Assembly: GCA_047618185.1 (NCBI GenBank)
Contig: JBLHKZ010000016.1
Coordinates: forward strand, 1-38,177
Length of the DNA stretch: 38,177 nt
Direction: 5' to 3'
Origin: JAYPEY01 sp047618185
GTDB taxonomy: Bacteria > Verrucomicrobiota > Verrucomicrobiia > Limisphaerales > JAYPEY01
The translations under genes were made by a program, and so were the position numbers. The notes under the pieces were generated by a model that had not been told where the DNA came from, made no database searches, and saw nothing but the letters and a program-made list of their open reading frames with translations. How positions within the stretch are numbered: the first letter of the stretch is position 1; every line of letters starts with the position of its first letter. This document shows, in pieces, positions 31,612 to 38,177 of the stretch.

Positions 31612-33078
31612 TCAGGAAATCAGTCCGGGAATCGGATTGCCGTGATGGATGAAATGCGGACGATCGACCGAGTCATACCAGGGCATCGTGCTTGGAATGC
31701 CCAGCGCGCGATAGATCGTGGACGCAAAGTTTTCCGGCTTTTGCGGGTCGTCGGTGGGATATCCGCCGAGCTTGTCCGACTTGCCGATGATCGCGCCGCC
31801 CGGAACGCCCGCGCCGGCAAAGAATACCGTCTGCAGCGCGCCCCAGTGATCGCGGCCGGGCAGCTTCGCGCTGGGCAGCGTAGTGATCTTCGGCGTCCGA
31901 CCGAACTCGCCGGCCATCACAACCAGGGTGTCATCGAGCATCCCGCGGTCGCCCAGGTCGTCCAGCAGCGCCGAGACCGACTTGTCCATCGGCGGGAATA
32001 GAAAATTCTTCAGATTGGGAAACACCGCCTGGTGCGTGTCCCAACATTCGTTGTTGCCAAGGTTGACCTGCACCAACCGCACGCCGGCCTCGACCAACTG
32101 ACGCGCCTGAAGCAACGACCAGCCAAATGAGTTGCGTCCGTATTTGTCGAGCAGCTTCGGGTCGGCTCCGTGGACATCGAACGCGGCTTGCGTCTTTGGA
32201 TCCGACAAGAGCGACACCGCCATTTGACGATAGCGATCGAATCCTCCCGCCACCTGATCAAACTCGCGCCGCTGTCCTTCAAGCTCCTTGACCAGCCCGA
32301 GCCGGCTAAACATCCGATCCCGACTCAGCCCTTCGGGCAGCGCAAAGTTGGGCGCGCTATAGCGAAGCTTTGATTCGGCGTCTCTGCCCTTTGCATGGTG
32401 AAAGGCATATTCTGGAAAGGCGCCGTAGGTCAGCGGATTGAAGCGCGATGCGGAGAGGAAAAACGGATCTCGCTGGGACCCCATGTGCCCGGCGAACTGC
32501 CCTGGAATGACCCGCCCGGTACGATGAACCAACTTCTCCGGCAGCACGATCGCGGGCGGAAGATTGCTGCGAGCCGGAACGACATCGTTCGCAATCGCGG
32601 CGATCGACGGCCAGTCTGTCTCCTTCGGCGATTGAGGATCAAAACCGCGCGGCATGTCCGATCGGCCGGTGAGCATAATGTGGTGCCCCTGAGAATGCTC
32701 GTTCGAGCCATGCGTGAGCGATCGACAGATCGCCCACTTGTCACTGCGCCGGGCAAGCTCGGGCATGTGCTCGCAAATCCGAAGTCCGGGCGTGCGGGTG
32801 GCGATCGATTTAAACTCGCCGCGAATCTCCTCTGACGCATCGGGCTTCATGTCGAAGCTGTCAATCTGAGAAAGGCCGCCCGAGAGAAAAATGTAGATGA
32901 CCGACTTCGCTTTGGGATTGGCCTTGGGACGATTGGGTTGTCCGCCCTTCCCTTTTTCAGCCGCTTCCAGCAGCGAAAGGTGATTCATGCCCAGACCCAG
33001 CAGCCCGATCGAGCCCGCCTGGATTGCTGACCGGCGACTTAACTTTGGATGACTTGGTTTTAAATGTTTCTTTGGCAT
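31612..33078 (-). CDS. DUF1501 protein (second, unpaired)
   Basis: This has 488 residues from ATG 33078-33076; the open frame extends to 33138, but MPKKHLKPSHPKLSRRSAIQ gives the Tat-like leader (SRRSAIQAG) at the right place. Characteristic blocks: VIYIFLSGGLSQIDSFDMKP, LTHGSNEHSQGHHIMLTGR, WDTHQAVFPNLK, VVMAGEFGRTPKI and GRDHWGALQTVFFAG. It is a closer match to the standard DUF1501 pattern than the one at 28627, and lacks an adjacent DUF1549/1553 partner, which is unusual. It may have been separated from it, or work with another cytochrome protein. Confidence 0.88.
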   Translation of the reverse strand: MPKKHLKPSHPKLSRRSAIQAGSIGLLGLGMNHLSLLEAAEKGKGGQPNRPKANPKAKSVIYIFLSGGLSQIDSFDMKPDASEEIRGEFKSIATRTPGLRICEHMPELARRSDKWAICRSLTHGSNEHSQGHHIMLTGRSDMPRGFDPQSPKETDWPSIAAIANDVVPARSNLPPAIVLPEKLVHRTGRVIPGQFAGHMGSQRDPFFLSASRFNPLTYGAFPEYAFHHAKGRDAESKLRYSAPNFALPEGLSRDRMFSRLGLVKELEGQRREFDQVAGGFDRYRQMAVSLLSDPKTQAAFDVHGADPKLLDKYGRNSFGWSLLQARQLVEAGVRLVQVNLGNNECWDTHQAVFPNLKNFLFPPMDKSVSALLDDLGDRGMLDDTLVVMAGEFGRTPKITTLPSAKLPGRDHWGALQTVFFAGAGVPGGAIIGKSDKLGGYPTDDPQKPENFASTIYRALGIPSTMPWYDSVDRPHFIHHGNPIPGLIS

Positions 33079-33251
33079 AATCAGGGCGGCAATCCGATAT
33101 CGAACATTCTCGAAGTCGTTTCGCCGACCCTCAGACAATATTTTCCCGACGGTCGTTCCGTAAAGCGAAAAAGCCGCTTATTCCATCGGAATAACGGCCA
33201 AAATGCTCACCTTACGTCCATCCGACGATCCAAGCCGCGGCAATTTCTTCC

Positions 33252-33400
33252 GGGGAGCGCACGCGCCTCGCGTGCTTTCATTGGCGCCCCGCCGATGAGC
33301 CTGGGCGCGCAGCGCCTTGGCCCGGGCCACAGAGCAGGCCGAGATTCCGAAGAATCCGGCGAAGGCGCCGAATCCAACACGCGAGGCGCGCGCGCTCCCC
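33252..33400. repeat. Dispersed ~148-bp element with terminal inverted repeats, copy 2
   Basis: It opens with ggggagcgcacgcgcctcgc and closes with gaggcgcgcgcgctcccc, reverse complementary over about 18 bases with few mismatches. It matches 15551-15697 at both ends and in internal blocks, in the same orientation, while the centres differ. It fills most of the gap between the DUF1501 and sulfatase genes. Confidence 0.8.
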
Positions 33401-33408
33401 GGAACGCA

Positions 33409-33427
33409 ACGACGACGACGACGACAG
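33409..33427. repeat. Short CGA trinucleotide run
   Basis: About five to six tandem acg/cga units follow directly after copy 2 of the dispersed element. Possibly slippage-prone; no function inferred. Confidence 0.7.
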
Positions 33428-33496
33428 CACAGGTCAAACTCTGAAAGTCTCTCCGGCAGCGCGGGAGGGTATCCTGTCGGATTACCAACAATTGCC

Positions 33497-34798
33497 TCAA
33501 CCGTCGCTCAACCGTTCAATCGGCCCTTTCAAGAGCGGATCCTCGGTCTCTGACATCCATTCGATCAACTGCAGCTCCAAGCCGCGTTTGATTTCCTGCA
33601 TCTCCGGCGCCAGCGCCAGATTGTTCGTCTCGCCAGGATCCGCGAGCAAATCGTAAAGCTCCTCCGCGGGACGCCGACCCCAGAACGCCTCGTCGTCCGT
33701 CATGGATTGGCGCGTGGTCGAGTTGTAAATGTCTGAGGGCATGACCAGATTGGGCCGCTCCTCGAAATTGCGAATGTATTTGAAGCGTTCGGTGCGGACG
33801 CAGCGAATGGGATCGTAGTGCTCGTGATAGGTCTTCTCCGCAAACACCGCCGTGCGCGCGGAGCCCCCCTTGCCTCTGAGCGCTCCTAGGAAGCTTTCCC
33901 CCTGCACGCGCGTTGAAGCGGCGACTCCGGCAGCTTCCAACAGAGTTGGCATGACGTCCGCATTGGAGGTCAGCGCTTTAACCGCCGCGCCCGATCGGAT
34001 CAGCCCCGGCCAGCGCGCCAGAAACGCCACTTGAATGCCCGGGTCATACAGCGTGCCTTTCGCCCTCGGAAACGGCAGCCCATGATCGGAAGTGAAAATC
34101 ACAATCGTGTTGTCGCGTTGACCGCTGGCATCCAGCGCATCGAGGATCCTCCCGACGCTGGCGTCCACTGACTCCACGGACTTACGCAGATGCGCGCATT
34201 CCCGTCGGGTCGCTTCGTTGTCCGGCAAATAGGGCGGCACGTCCACATTCGCCAGGTCTAGTTCGGACAGTTCCGTTGGATCGCCGTCCTGTCCGCAGAA
34301 TGGCCGATGCGCCTCCCAGAATCCCACGTGCAGATAGAACGGTTCATCGCGTTCGCCATTCTCCTGGAGCCACTGAGCCGCGCGACTTCCCGCAATTTCG
34401 GCGATTCCTTCGGGCGAACAGTCACGGGTGGAAACATCGTCGGAAACATCACAAAACCCCTTAAGCGTCCACTCATGAAGATGCCAGATCCCGAACATCG
34501 CTGTCCGATAGCCGGCGTCTCGCAGGACCGACGGCAAAAGTGTTTCGTCCAGATTCAGCGTCCAGCCCAGGTGAGACAGTCCAAATTGGCCGTTCGAGTG
34601 AGGATACCTCCCCGTGATCAGCGAAGACCTGCTTTGACTGCATCCCGGCGAGGTCACGAAATGCGCGTCCAGTCGCGCCGACTCAGCGGCGAAGTCATTC
34701 AATCGGGGGCAGGCGTCGGGAATGACGCCATAGGGGCCGATATGGCAGCCCAGGTCGTGGGAAATCAGCAGAATGATGTTCGGTCGTTTTTTAACCAT
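33497..34798 (-). CDS. Sulfatase (S1 family), no signal peptide
   Basis: The protein has 433 residues. It starts KKRPNIILLISHDLG, with the metal aspartate in SHD. The formylglycine cysteine is C53 in PGCSQSRSSLITGRYPHSNG; the usual C-x-P/A-x-R reads C-S-Q-S-R here. Other blocks: MFGIWHLHEW, FYLHVGFWEAHRPF, IVIFTSDHGLPFPRAKGTLYD and EELYDLLADPGETNNLA. The layout matches heparan N-sulfatase-like members (S1_8 type). Without a signal peptide it would act in the cytoplasm on an imported sulfated sugar. It is divergent from the MFS transporter gene with 132 bases between, which suggests a common catabolic function. Confidence 0.88.
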   Translation of the reverse strand: MVKKRPNIILLISHDLGCHIGPYGVIPDACPRLNDFAAESARLDAHFVTSPGCSQSRSSLITGRYPHSNGQFGLSHLGWTLNLDETLLPSVLRDAGYRTAMFGIWHLHEWTLKGFCDVSDDVSTRDCSPEGIAEIAGSRAAQWLQENGERDEPFYLHVGFWEAHRPFCGQDGDPTELSELDLANVDVPPYLPDNEATRRECAHLRKSVESVDASVGRILDALDASGQRDNTIVIFTSDHGLPFPRAKGTLYDPGIQVAFLARWPGLIRSGAAVKALTSNADVMPTLLEAAGVAASTRVQGESFLGALRGKGGSARTAVFAEKTYHEHYDPIRCVRTERFKYIRNFEERPNLVMPSDIYNSTTRQSMTDDEAFWGRRPAEELYDLLADPGETNNLALAPEMQEIKRGLELQLIEWMSETEDPLLKGPIERLSDG

Positions 34799-34862
34799 AT
34801 TCGTAAGTTTTTACGGCTAAAACCATTTCGACGAGCAGGAGCCCCGTCAAGCGGTAATCGGG

Positions 34863-34890
34863 TTGACAAGCTTCGGACAAAGCCTAAAAC
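34863..34890 (+). promoter_or_regulatory. Possible sigma-70-like promoter of the transporter operon
   Basis: ttgaca at 34863-34868, a 16-base spacer and taaaac at 34885-34890, 40 bases before ATG 34931. The -35 is perfect, the -10 matches four of six. A small palindrome cgtaagttttacg-like hairpin (34802-34815) lies near the sulfatase start. Prediction by eye only. Confidence 0.35.
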
Positions 34891-34930
34891 CTTCCCGCCC
34901 GCGACCGGATCGACTCGAGTCGCGCCCTGA

Positions 34931-36271
34931 ATGACGGCCACAAACAACTCGGCTTCCAGCGCGGCGGCGACGGACCCTTCGGTCCGCAATCGGCTTTGGC
35001 TGATGATGTTTCTCCTCTACGCGGTCTACGGACTGTGGTTCCCCATCGCCGCGCGGTTCCTTTCCGCCAGTCCTGATATCGGCGGCCTGGGATTCACCGA
35101 CGGCCAGATCGGATTGATCATTGCCGTCGCGGGCGCCATAGGCGCGGTCTGCGCGCCCTTCATCGCCGGCCAAATCGCCGACCGCTATTTCTCGACCGAG
35201 AAGTGCCTCGGCGTCCTGCTGATCTTGGGCGGGGCAATCAAATGGTACACCGGCTTTCAAGACAGCTACACCGCCTGGCTGTGGCTTTCCATTGCCTACG
35301 CCATTCTCTTCATGCCCACGCTGAGCATGACCAATTCCCTGGCCATGGCGCACTTGCGCAATTCAAAACGGGAATTCCCCGGCGTGCGAGTCTGGGGCAC
35401 CATTGGTTGGATCGTGGTTGCCTTCGCCTTTCCGGCGTTCTGGCTTCAATACGACGTCAAACTTCAATGGCTCCCTCCTTTCTTTAATGGAAGCGATTTC
35501 GCGGGCAAACAGGGGCTGATGGTGGATTCAGTCAAATTCGCGGGAATCCTTTCCATCGTGCTGGGAGTTTACTGCTGGATGTGGCTGCCCAACACACCCC
35601 CGCGACGGGACGCTCCGCAAAAACTCGCCTTCGCCAAGGCCTTCAGCCTCGTGCGGCATCGCTCCTTCGCGATCTATCTATGTTGCGCCTATTTAATCAG
35701 CGTCGTGCACATGGTTTACTTCCTCCAAATGAGCAAGTTCCTGCCAACCCTGGGGCTGCGAGACGCATATATCATGCCCGCCATGGCGCTGGGGCAGTTC
35801 TCCGAAATCGCCGTGATGGCATTCCTTGGCGCTGCTCTGACGCGTTTCGGTTTTCGAAGAATCATCGTGATCGGAGCCGCCTGTTATTTTCTGCGCTACA
35901 TGGTTTTTGGAACGACCAGTCTCCCGCTATGGGGCATTATCACGGCTCAGCTCTTTCATGGTTTCTGTTTCGCCGGATTTTACGCGGCCGGTTTTATCTA
36001 TGTCGACCGGCTGGCCCCGAAGGACGCCCGCACCTCAGCGCAAACCGTCATCATGCTGGTCCTCTTCGGGCTGGGCCCCATTACCGCCGGTAAATTCGTG
36101 AATCCGATGCTGGCCAAAGCTTGCACGACGGCGAACGGCGACTTGAATTATTCTGCGTTCTGGTATGCCCTAGGGGCTGTCGCGCTTGTCGCCACGATTA
36201 TTCTGGCGCTATTTTTTCGCGATGAAACCGAATCGGACGCGTCCGAAACCAAGGCTGAATCCGCTACATGA
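34931..36271 (+). CDS. MFS transporter, nucleoside:proton symporter-like (NupG/XapB type)
   Basis: The protein has 446 residues with about twelve membrane segments. FLLYAVYGLWFPIAARFL opens helix 1; AGQIADRYFSTEKCLG is the inter-helix motif A-like loop; GVRVWGTIGWIVVAFAF is typical of nucleoside/sugar members; the second half includes VHMVYFLQMSKFLPTLGL. The best family fit is the nucleoside H+ symporter branch, whose members in this phylum also carry sugars. It overlaps the next gene by ATGA (36268-36271), so transporter and hydrolase are co-translated and the substrate is probably shared. Confidence 0.85.
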   Translation: MTATNNSASSAAATDPSVRNRLWLMMFLLYAVYGLWFPIAARFLSASPDIGGLGFTDGQIGLIIAVAGAIGAVCAPFIAGQIADRYFSTEKCLGVLLILGGAIKWYTGFQDSYTAWLWLSIAYAILFMPTLSMTNSLAMAHLRNSKREFPGVRVWGTIGWIVVAFAFPAFWLQYDVKLQWLPPFFNGSDFAGKQGLMVDSVKFAGILSIVLGVYCWMWLPNTPPRRDAPQKLAFAKAFSLVRHRSFAIYLCCAYLISVVHMVYFLQMSKFLPTLGLRDAYIMPAMALGQFSEIAVMAFLGAALTRFGFRRIIVIGAACYFLRYMVFGTTSLPLWGIITAQLFHGFCFAGFYAAGFIYVDRLAPKDARTSAQTVIMLVLFGLGPITAGKFVNPMLAKACTTANGDLNYSAFWYALGAVALVATIILALFFRDETESDASETKAESAT

Positions 36272-37770
36272 ATTTGAATCTCTATTGGGGCGACCTGCAC
36301 AGTCATTGCTCGATCAGCTACGGTCACGGAACCGCCGAACAGGCGCTGACCCGCGCCATGCAACAACTCGACTTCTGCTCCGTCACCGGCCACGCCTTCT
36401 GGCCGGACATGCCGACCGACACGAAGCAGTACAAGGATATTATTGAGTATCACAACCAGGGCTTTGCCACCTGCGCCAAGAATTGGGAGGAGTTGATCCG
36501 GGTTCAGGAAGAGGCGACTGTGCCCGGGCACTTCATCGCCTTTCCCAGCTACGAATGGCATTCCCGCGAATTCGGCGACCACAACATCTACGGCATCGGC
36601 CCGAATCTTGCGCTACAGGACGCGCCCGATTTGCCGGGCTTGCGCAAGATTGCGCGCGCAACCGGATCACTCGCCATCCCGCATCATATCGGTTACGCGG
36701 CGGGCTATCGCGGCATCAATTGGAAGCATTACTCCGAGGAATGCTCGCCCTTCGCGGAAATCTATTCCCTGCACGGCTGCTCCGAGAGCGAGGACGCGCC
36801 CTACCCCATGCTGCACGACATGGGTCCGCGCGATTACGGCAGCACGGCTGAATTCGGCTGGGACGCAGGGCATCAATTTGGAATCGTCGGCGGCACCGAC
36901 CATCACGGAGCCTACCCCGGAAGCCATGGCGACGGCCTCATGGGTGTCTTCGCCAAGGACCTCACCCGCGAGGCCATTTGGGACGCCTTCAAAGAACGAC
37001 GCGTCTACGCCGCCACCGGCGACAAGATCGACGCCCGCCTCTTCGTCGATGACGCCTGGATCGGCTCGACCATCAAGGCAGCCGACAAACGCCACATCAA
37101 TGCCGTCGTCCATGGCATCGACAAACTCGACCGCGTGGAAGTCCTAAAAAACGGTCGAGTCATCAGACGAATCTTTCCCGAATGGCAAGGCCCCTACGAC
37201 GAAAACCGCGAATACCGGCTGCGCGTCACCTGGGGCTGGGGTCGCAAGAATCAGCCCATCGACTGGAACGCGAAACTCACCGTCGAAAATGGCTCCATTG
37301 AGAAGCTCGACACCTGTTTCTCCGGCCAGGCAGTCGTCGCGCCCAAGGGCGCCGGAGGCCACGCGCAGGAGGCGGACGAACTCGACCTACCGCACGAGAT
37401 TCTCGAGCAGGACGAAACCAGCGTCACCTGGAAGTCCCGAACGACTGGCAACCTCAGCATGCGGCACCCCCGCACGCAGGCGCTGTCGCTGGCAATCACG
37501 GTCAAACAGGGCGGCAAGTTCACGCTCGAAGTCAACGGCGAGAAATTTACCCACAGCGTCGACGAACTGCTCGCCGGCGGACGCTCGCACTACTTGCGCG
37601 GCTGGCTCACCGAAGCCATTCGCATCGGTCCGCTCGTGCCCAAATCCGCCTGCAACATCACCGCCGCCTTCCACGACGAACCCGAGAAGGACATCGACGT
37701 CTACCGCCTCCGCGCCTCGCAGGTGAACGGCCAATGGGCCTGGCTGACGCCGATCTGGGTGGAGCGGTGA
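36268..37770 (+). CDS. PHP/DUF3604-like metal-dependent hydrolase
   Basis: The protein has 500 residues and no signal peptide. Metal-binding motifs: GDLHSH (8-13), PSYEWHS (93-99), IPHH (137-140) and GGTDHHG (208-214), followed by RRVYAATGDKIDAR. The C-terminal ~230 residues are beta-rich (HGIDKLDRVEVLKNG) and lack a name. DUF3604 proteins are PHP-like phosphoesterases or hydrolases of unknown substrate. Position between a nucleoside/sugar importer and a Gfo/Idh/MocA dehydrogenase, next to a sulfatase, suggests that it acts on an imported sugar derivative in the cytoplasm. The Gfo gene starts eight bases after its stop. Confidence 0.82.
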   Translation: MNLNLYWGDLHSHCSISYGHGTAEQALTRAMQQLDFCSVTGHAFWPDMPTDTKQYKDIIEYHNQGFATCAKNWEELIRVQEEATVPGHFIAFPSYEWHSREFGDHNIYGIGPNLALQDAPDLPGLRKIARATGSLAIPHHIGYAAGYRGINWKHYSEECSPFAEIYSLHGCSESEDAPYPMLHDMGPRDYGSTAEFGWDAGHQFGIVGGTDHHGAYPGSHGDGLMGVFAKDLTREAIWDAFKERRVYAATGDKIDARLFVDDAWIGSTIKAADKRHINAVVHGIDKLDRVEVLKNGRVIRRIFPEWQGPYDENREYRLRVTWGWGRKNQPIDWNAKLTVENGSIEKLDTCFSGQAVVAPKGAGGHAQEADELDLPHEILEQDETSVTWKSRTTGNLSMRHPRTQALSLAITVKQGGKFTLEVNGEKFTHSVDELLAGGRSHYLRGWLTEAIRIGPLVPKSACNITAAFHDEPEKDIDVYRLRASQVNGQWAWLTPIWVER

Positions 37771-37777
37771 AATTTAC

Positions 37778-38177
37778 ATGAAAAAGAACCGTAAACTACG
37801 CATTGGCGTGCTGGGCCTGACGCACGATCACATCTGGGACAACCTCCCCCAACTGGCCAAACTCAAGGACGCCGAGCTGGTCGCGGCCGCCGACCTCAAC
37901 GACCCGCTGCTGGAGCGCGCCGCCAAGGAATTCGGAGCCGAGCCTTTTCACTCCCATGAAGAGCTGCTCGAAACGGCCAAGGTCGACGCCGTGTTCATTT
38001 ACGGCGACAACGCCACCGGCGTCGAGATGGCCGAGGACGCCGCCGACCGCGGCGTGCATCTGATGATCGAGAAACCCCTCGCCGCCGATCTCGACGGCGC
38101 GGATTACCTGCTCGCTTCGGTGCGCAACAACAAGGTCCGCTGCATGGTCAACTGGCCCTTCTCCTGGTGGCCACAAA
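37778..38177 (+). CDS. Gfo/Idh/MocA family oxidoreductase, N-terminal part (runs off the window)
   Basis: ATG 37778 opens 133 codons to the edge. MKKNRKLRIGVLGLTHDHIW is the Rossmann start, with GLTHDH in place of the usual GxGxxG-type loop as in a divergent Gfo subgroup; VAAADLNDP, VDAVFIYGDNATG and the hallmark MIEKPL follow. Unlike the gene at 15768 it has no Tat leader, so it is cytoplasmic. It is the third gene of the operon after the transporter and PHP-like hydrolase and would oxidise the released sugar. Confidence 0.88.
   Translation, partial: MKKNRKLRIGVLGLTHDHIWDNLPQLAKLKDAELVAAADLNDPLLERAAKEFGAEPFHSHEELLETAKVDAVFIYGDNATGVEMAEDAADRGVHLMIEKPLAADLDGADYLLASVRNNKVRCMVNWPFSWWPQ

Noticed and set aside
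1..38177. CRISPR array, rRNA, riboswitch or replication origin
   Set aside because: No regularly spaced repeats, rRNA signature, riboswitch core or DnaA-box cluster was seen.

Overview
The window looks like a chromosomal piece of a Verrucomicrobiota bacterium (Limisphaerales/Pedosphaera-like); a planctomycete is the next best guess. The reasons are the gene types: PVC-type heme-binding propeller proteins with a C-terminal CxxCH, a DUF1549/DUF1553 cytochrome next to a Tat-exported DUF1501 protein, a second DUF1501 protein, a DUF1080 domain, a sulfatase, and Tat-exported Gfo/Idh/MocA oxidoreductases. GC is high and Shine-Dalgarno sites are mostly weak. The taxonomic call is inference from gene content.

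Layout. Positions 1-1900 are a graveyard: a C-terminal fragment possibly from a transposase, a small gene paired with a nucleotidyltransferase broken by a TAG codon, a second truncated copy of that nucleotidyltransferase, a frameshifted cytochrome fragment built around a perfect 20-bp palindrome, and one apparently intact DUF6172 gene. At 1905-5603 lies a 1232-residue exported fusion protein (DUF1080, degenerate SGNH, propeller, HEAT, cytochrome c). At 5945-10383 is a defence remnant: a type III-like restriction subunit (BPTD_3080 family), an overlapping Schlafen/AlbA-type ATPase, and only the first ~21 codons of what appears to be the partner methyltransferase. This module is bracketed by two 453-bp direct copies of the cytochrome tail of the upstream gene, and the second copy is what cuts off the methyltransferase. 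Positions 11196-15514 carry an unrecognised protein, a sialidase-like/NodB deacetylase fusion and a PQQ-type propeller protein.

From 15768 to 19644 (minus strand) are a Tat-exported oxidoreductase and a thiolase/3-hydroxyacyl-CoA dehydrogenase pair for beta-oxidation-type chemistry. A 700-bp non-coding stretch with repeated hairpin motifs follows, then two methyltransferases around a tRNA-Arg(TCG), an Aas-type acyltransferase/acyl-ACP synthetase, and an alpha/beta hydrolase with a damaged or non-standard start. Positions 26169-30129 hold the cytochrome-DUF1549/1553 plus DUF1501 pair typical of this phylum. A flavoprotein resembling sulfide:quinone reductase but lacking its cysteines, another DUF1501 protein, and a sulfatase come next. 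The window ends in a catabolic operon: MFS transporter, PHP/DUF3604-like hydrolase and a cut-off Gfo/Idh/MocA dehydrogenase, divergent from the sulfatase.

Two copies of a ~148-bp GC-rich element with terminal inverted repeats (15551-15697 and 33252-33400) mark a dispersed repeat family. The best candidates for something unusual are the restriction/Schlafen module with its long flanking duplication, the mosaic identity of that duplication, and the palindrome-associated frameshift.
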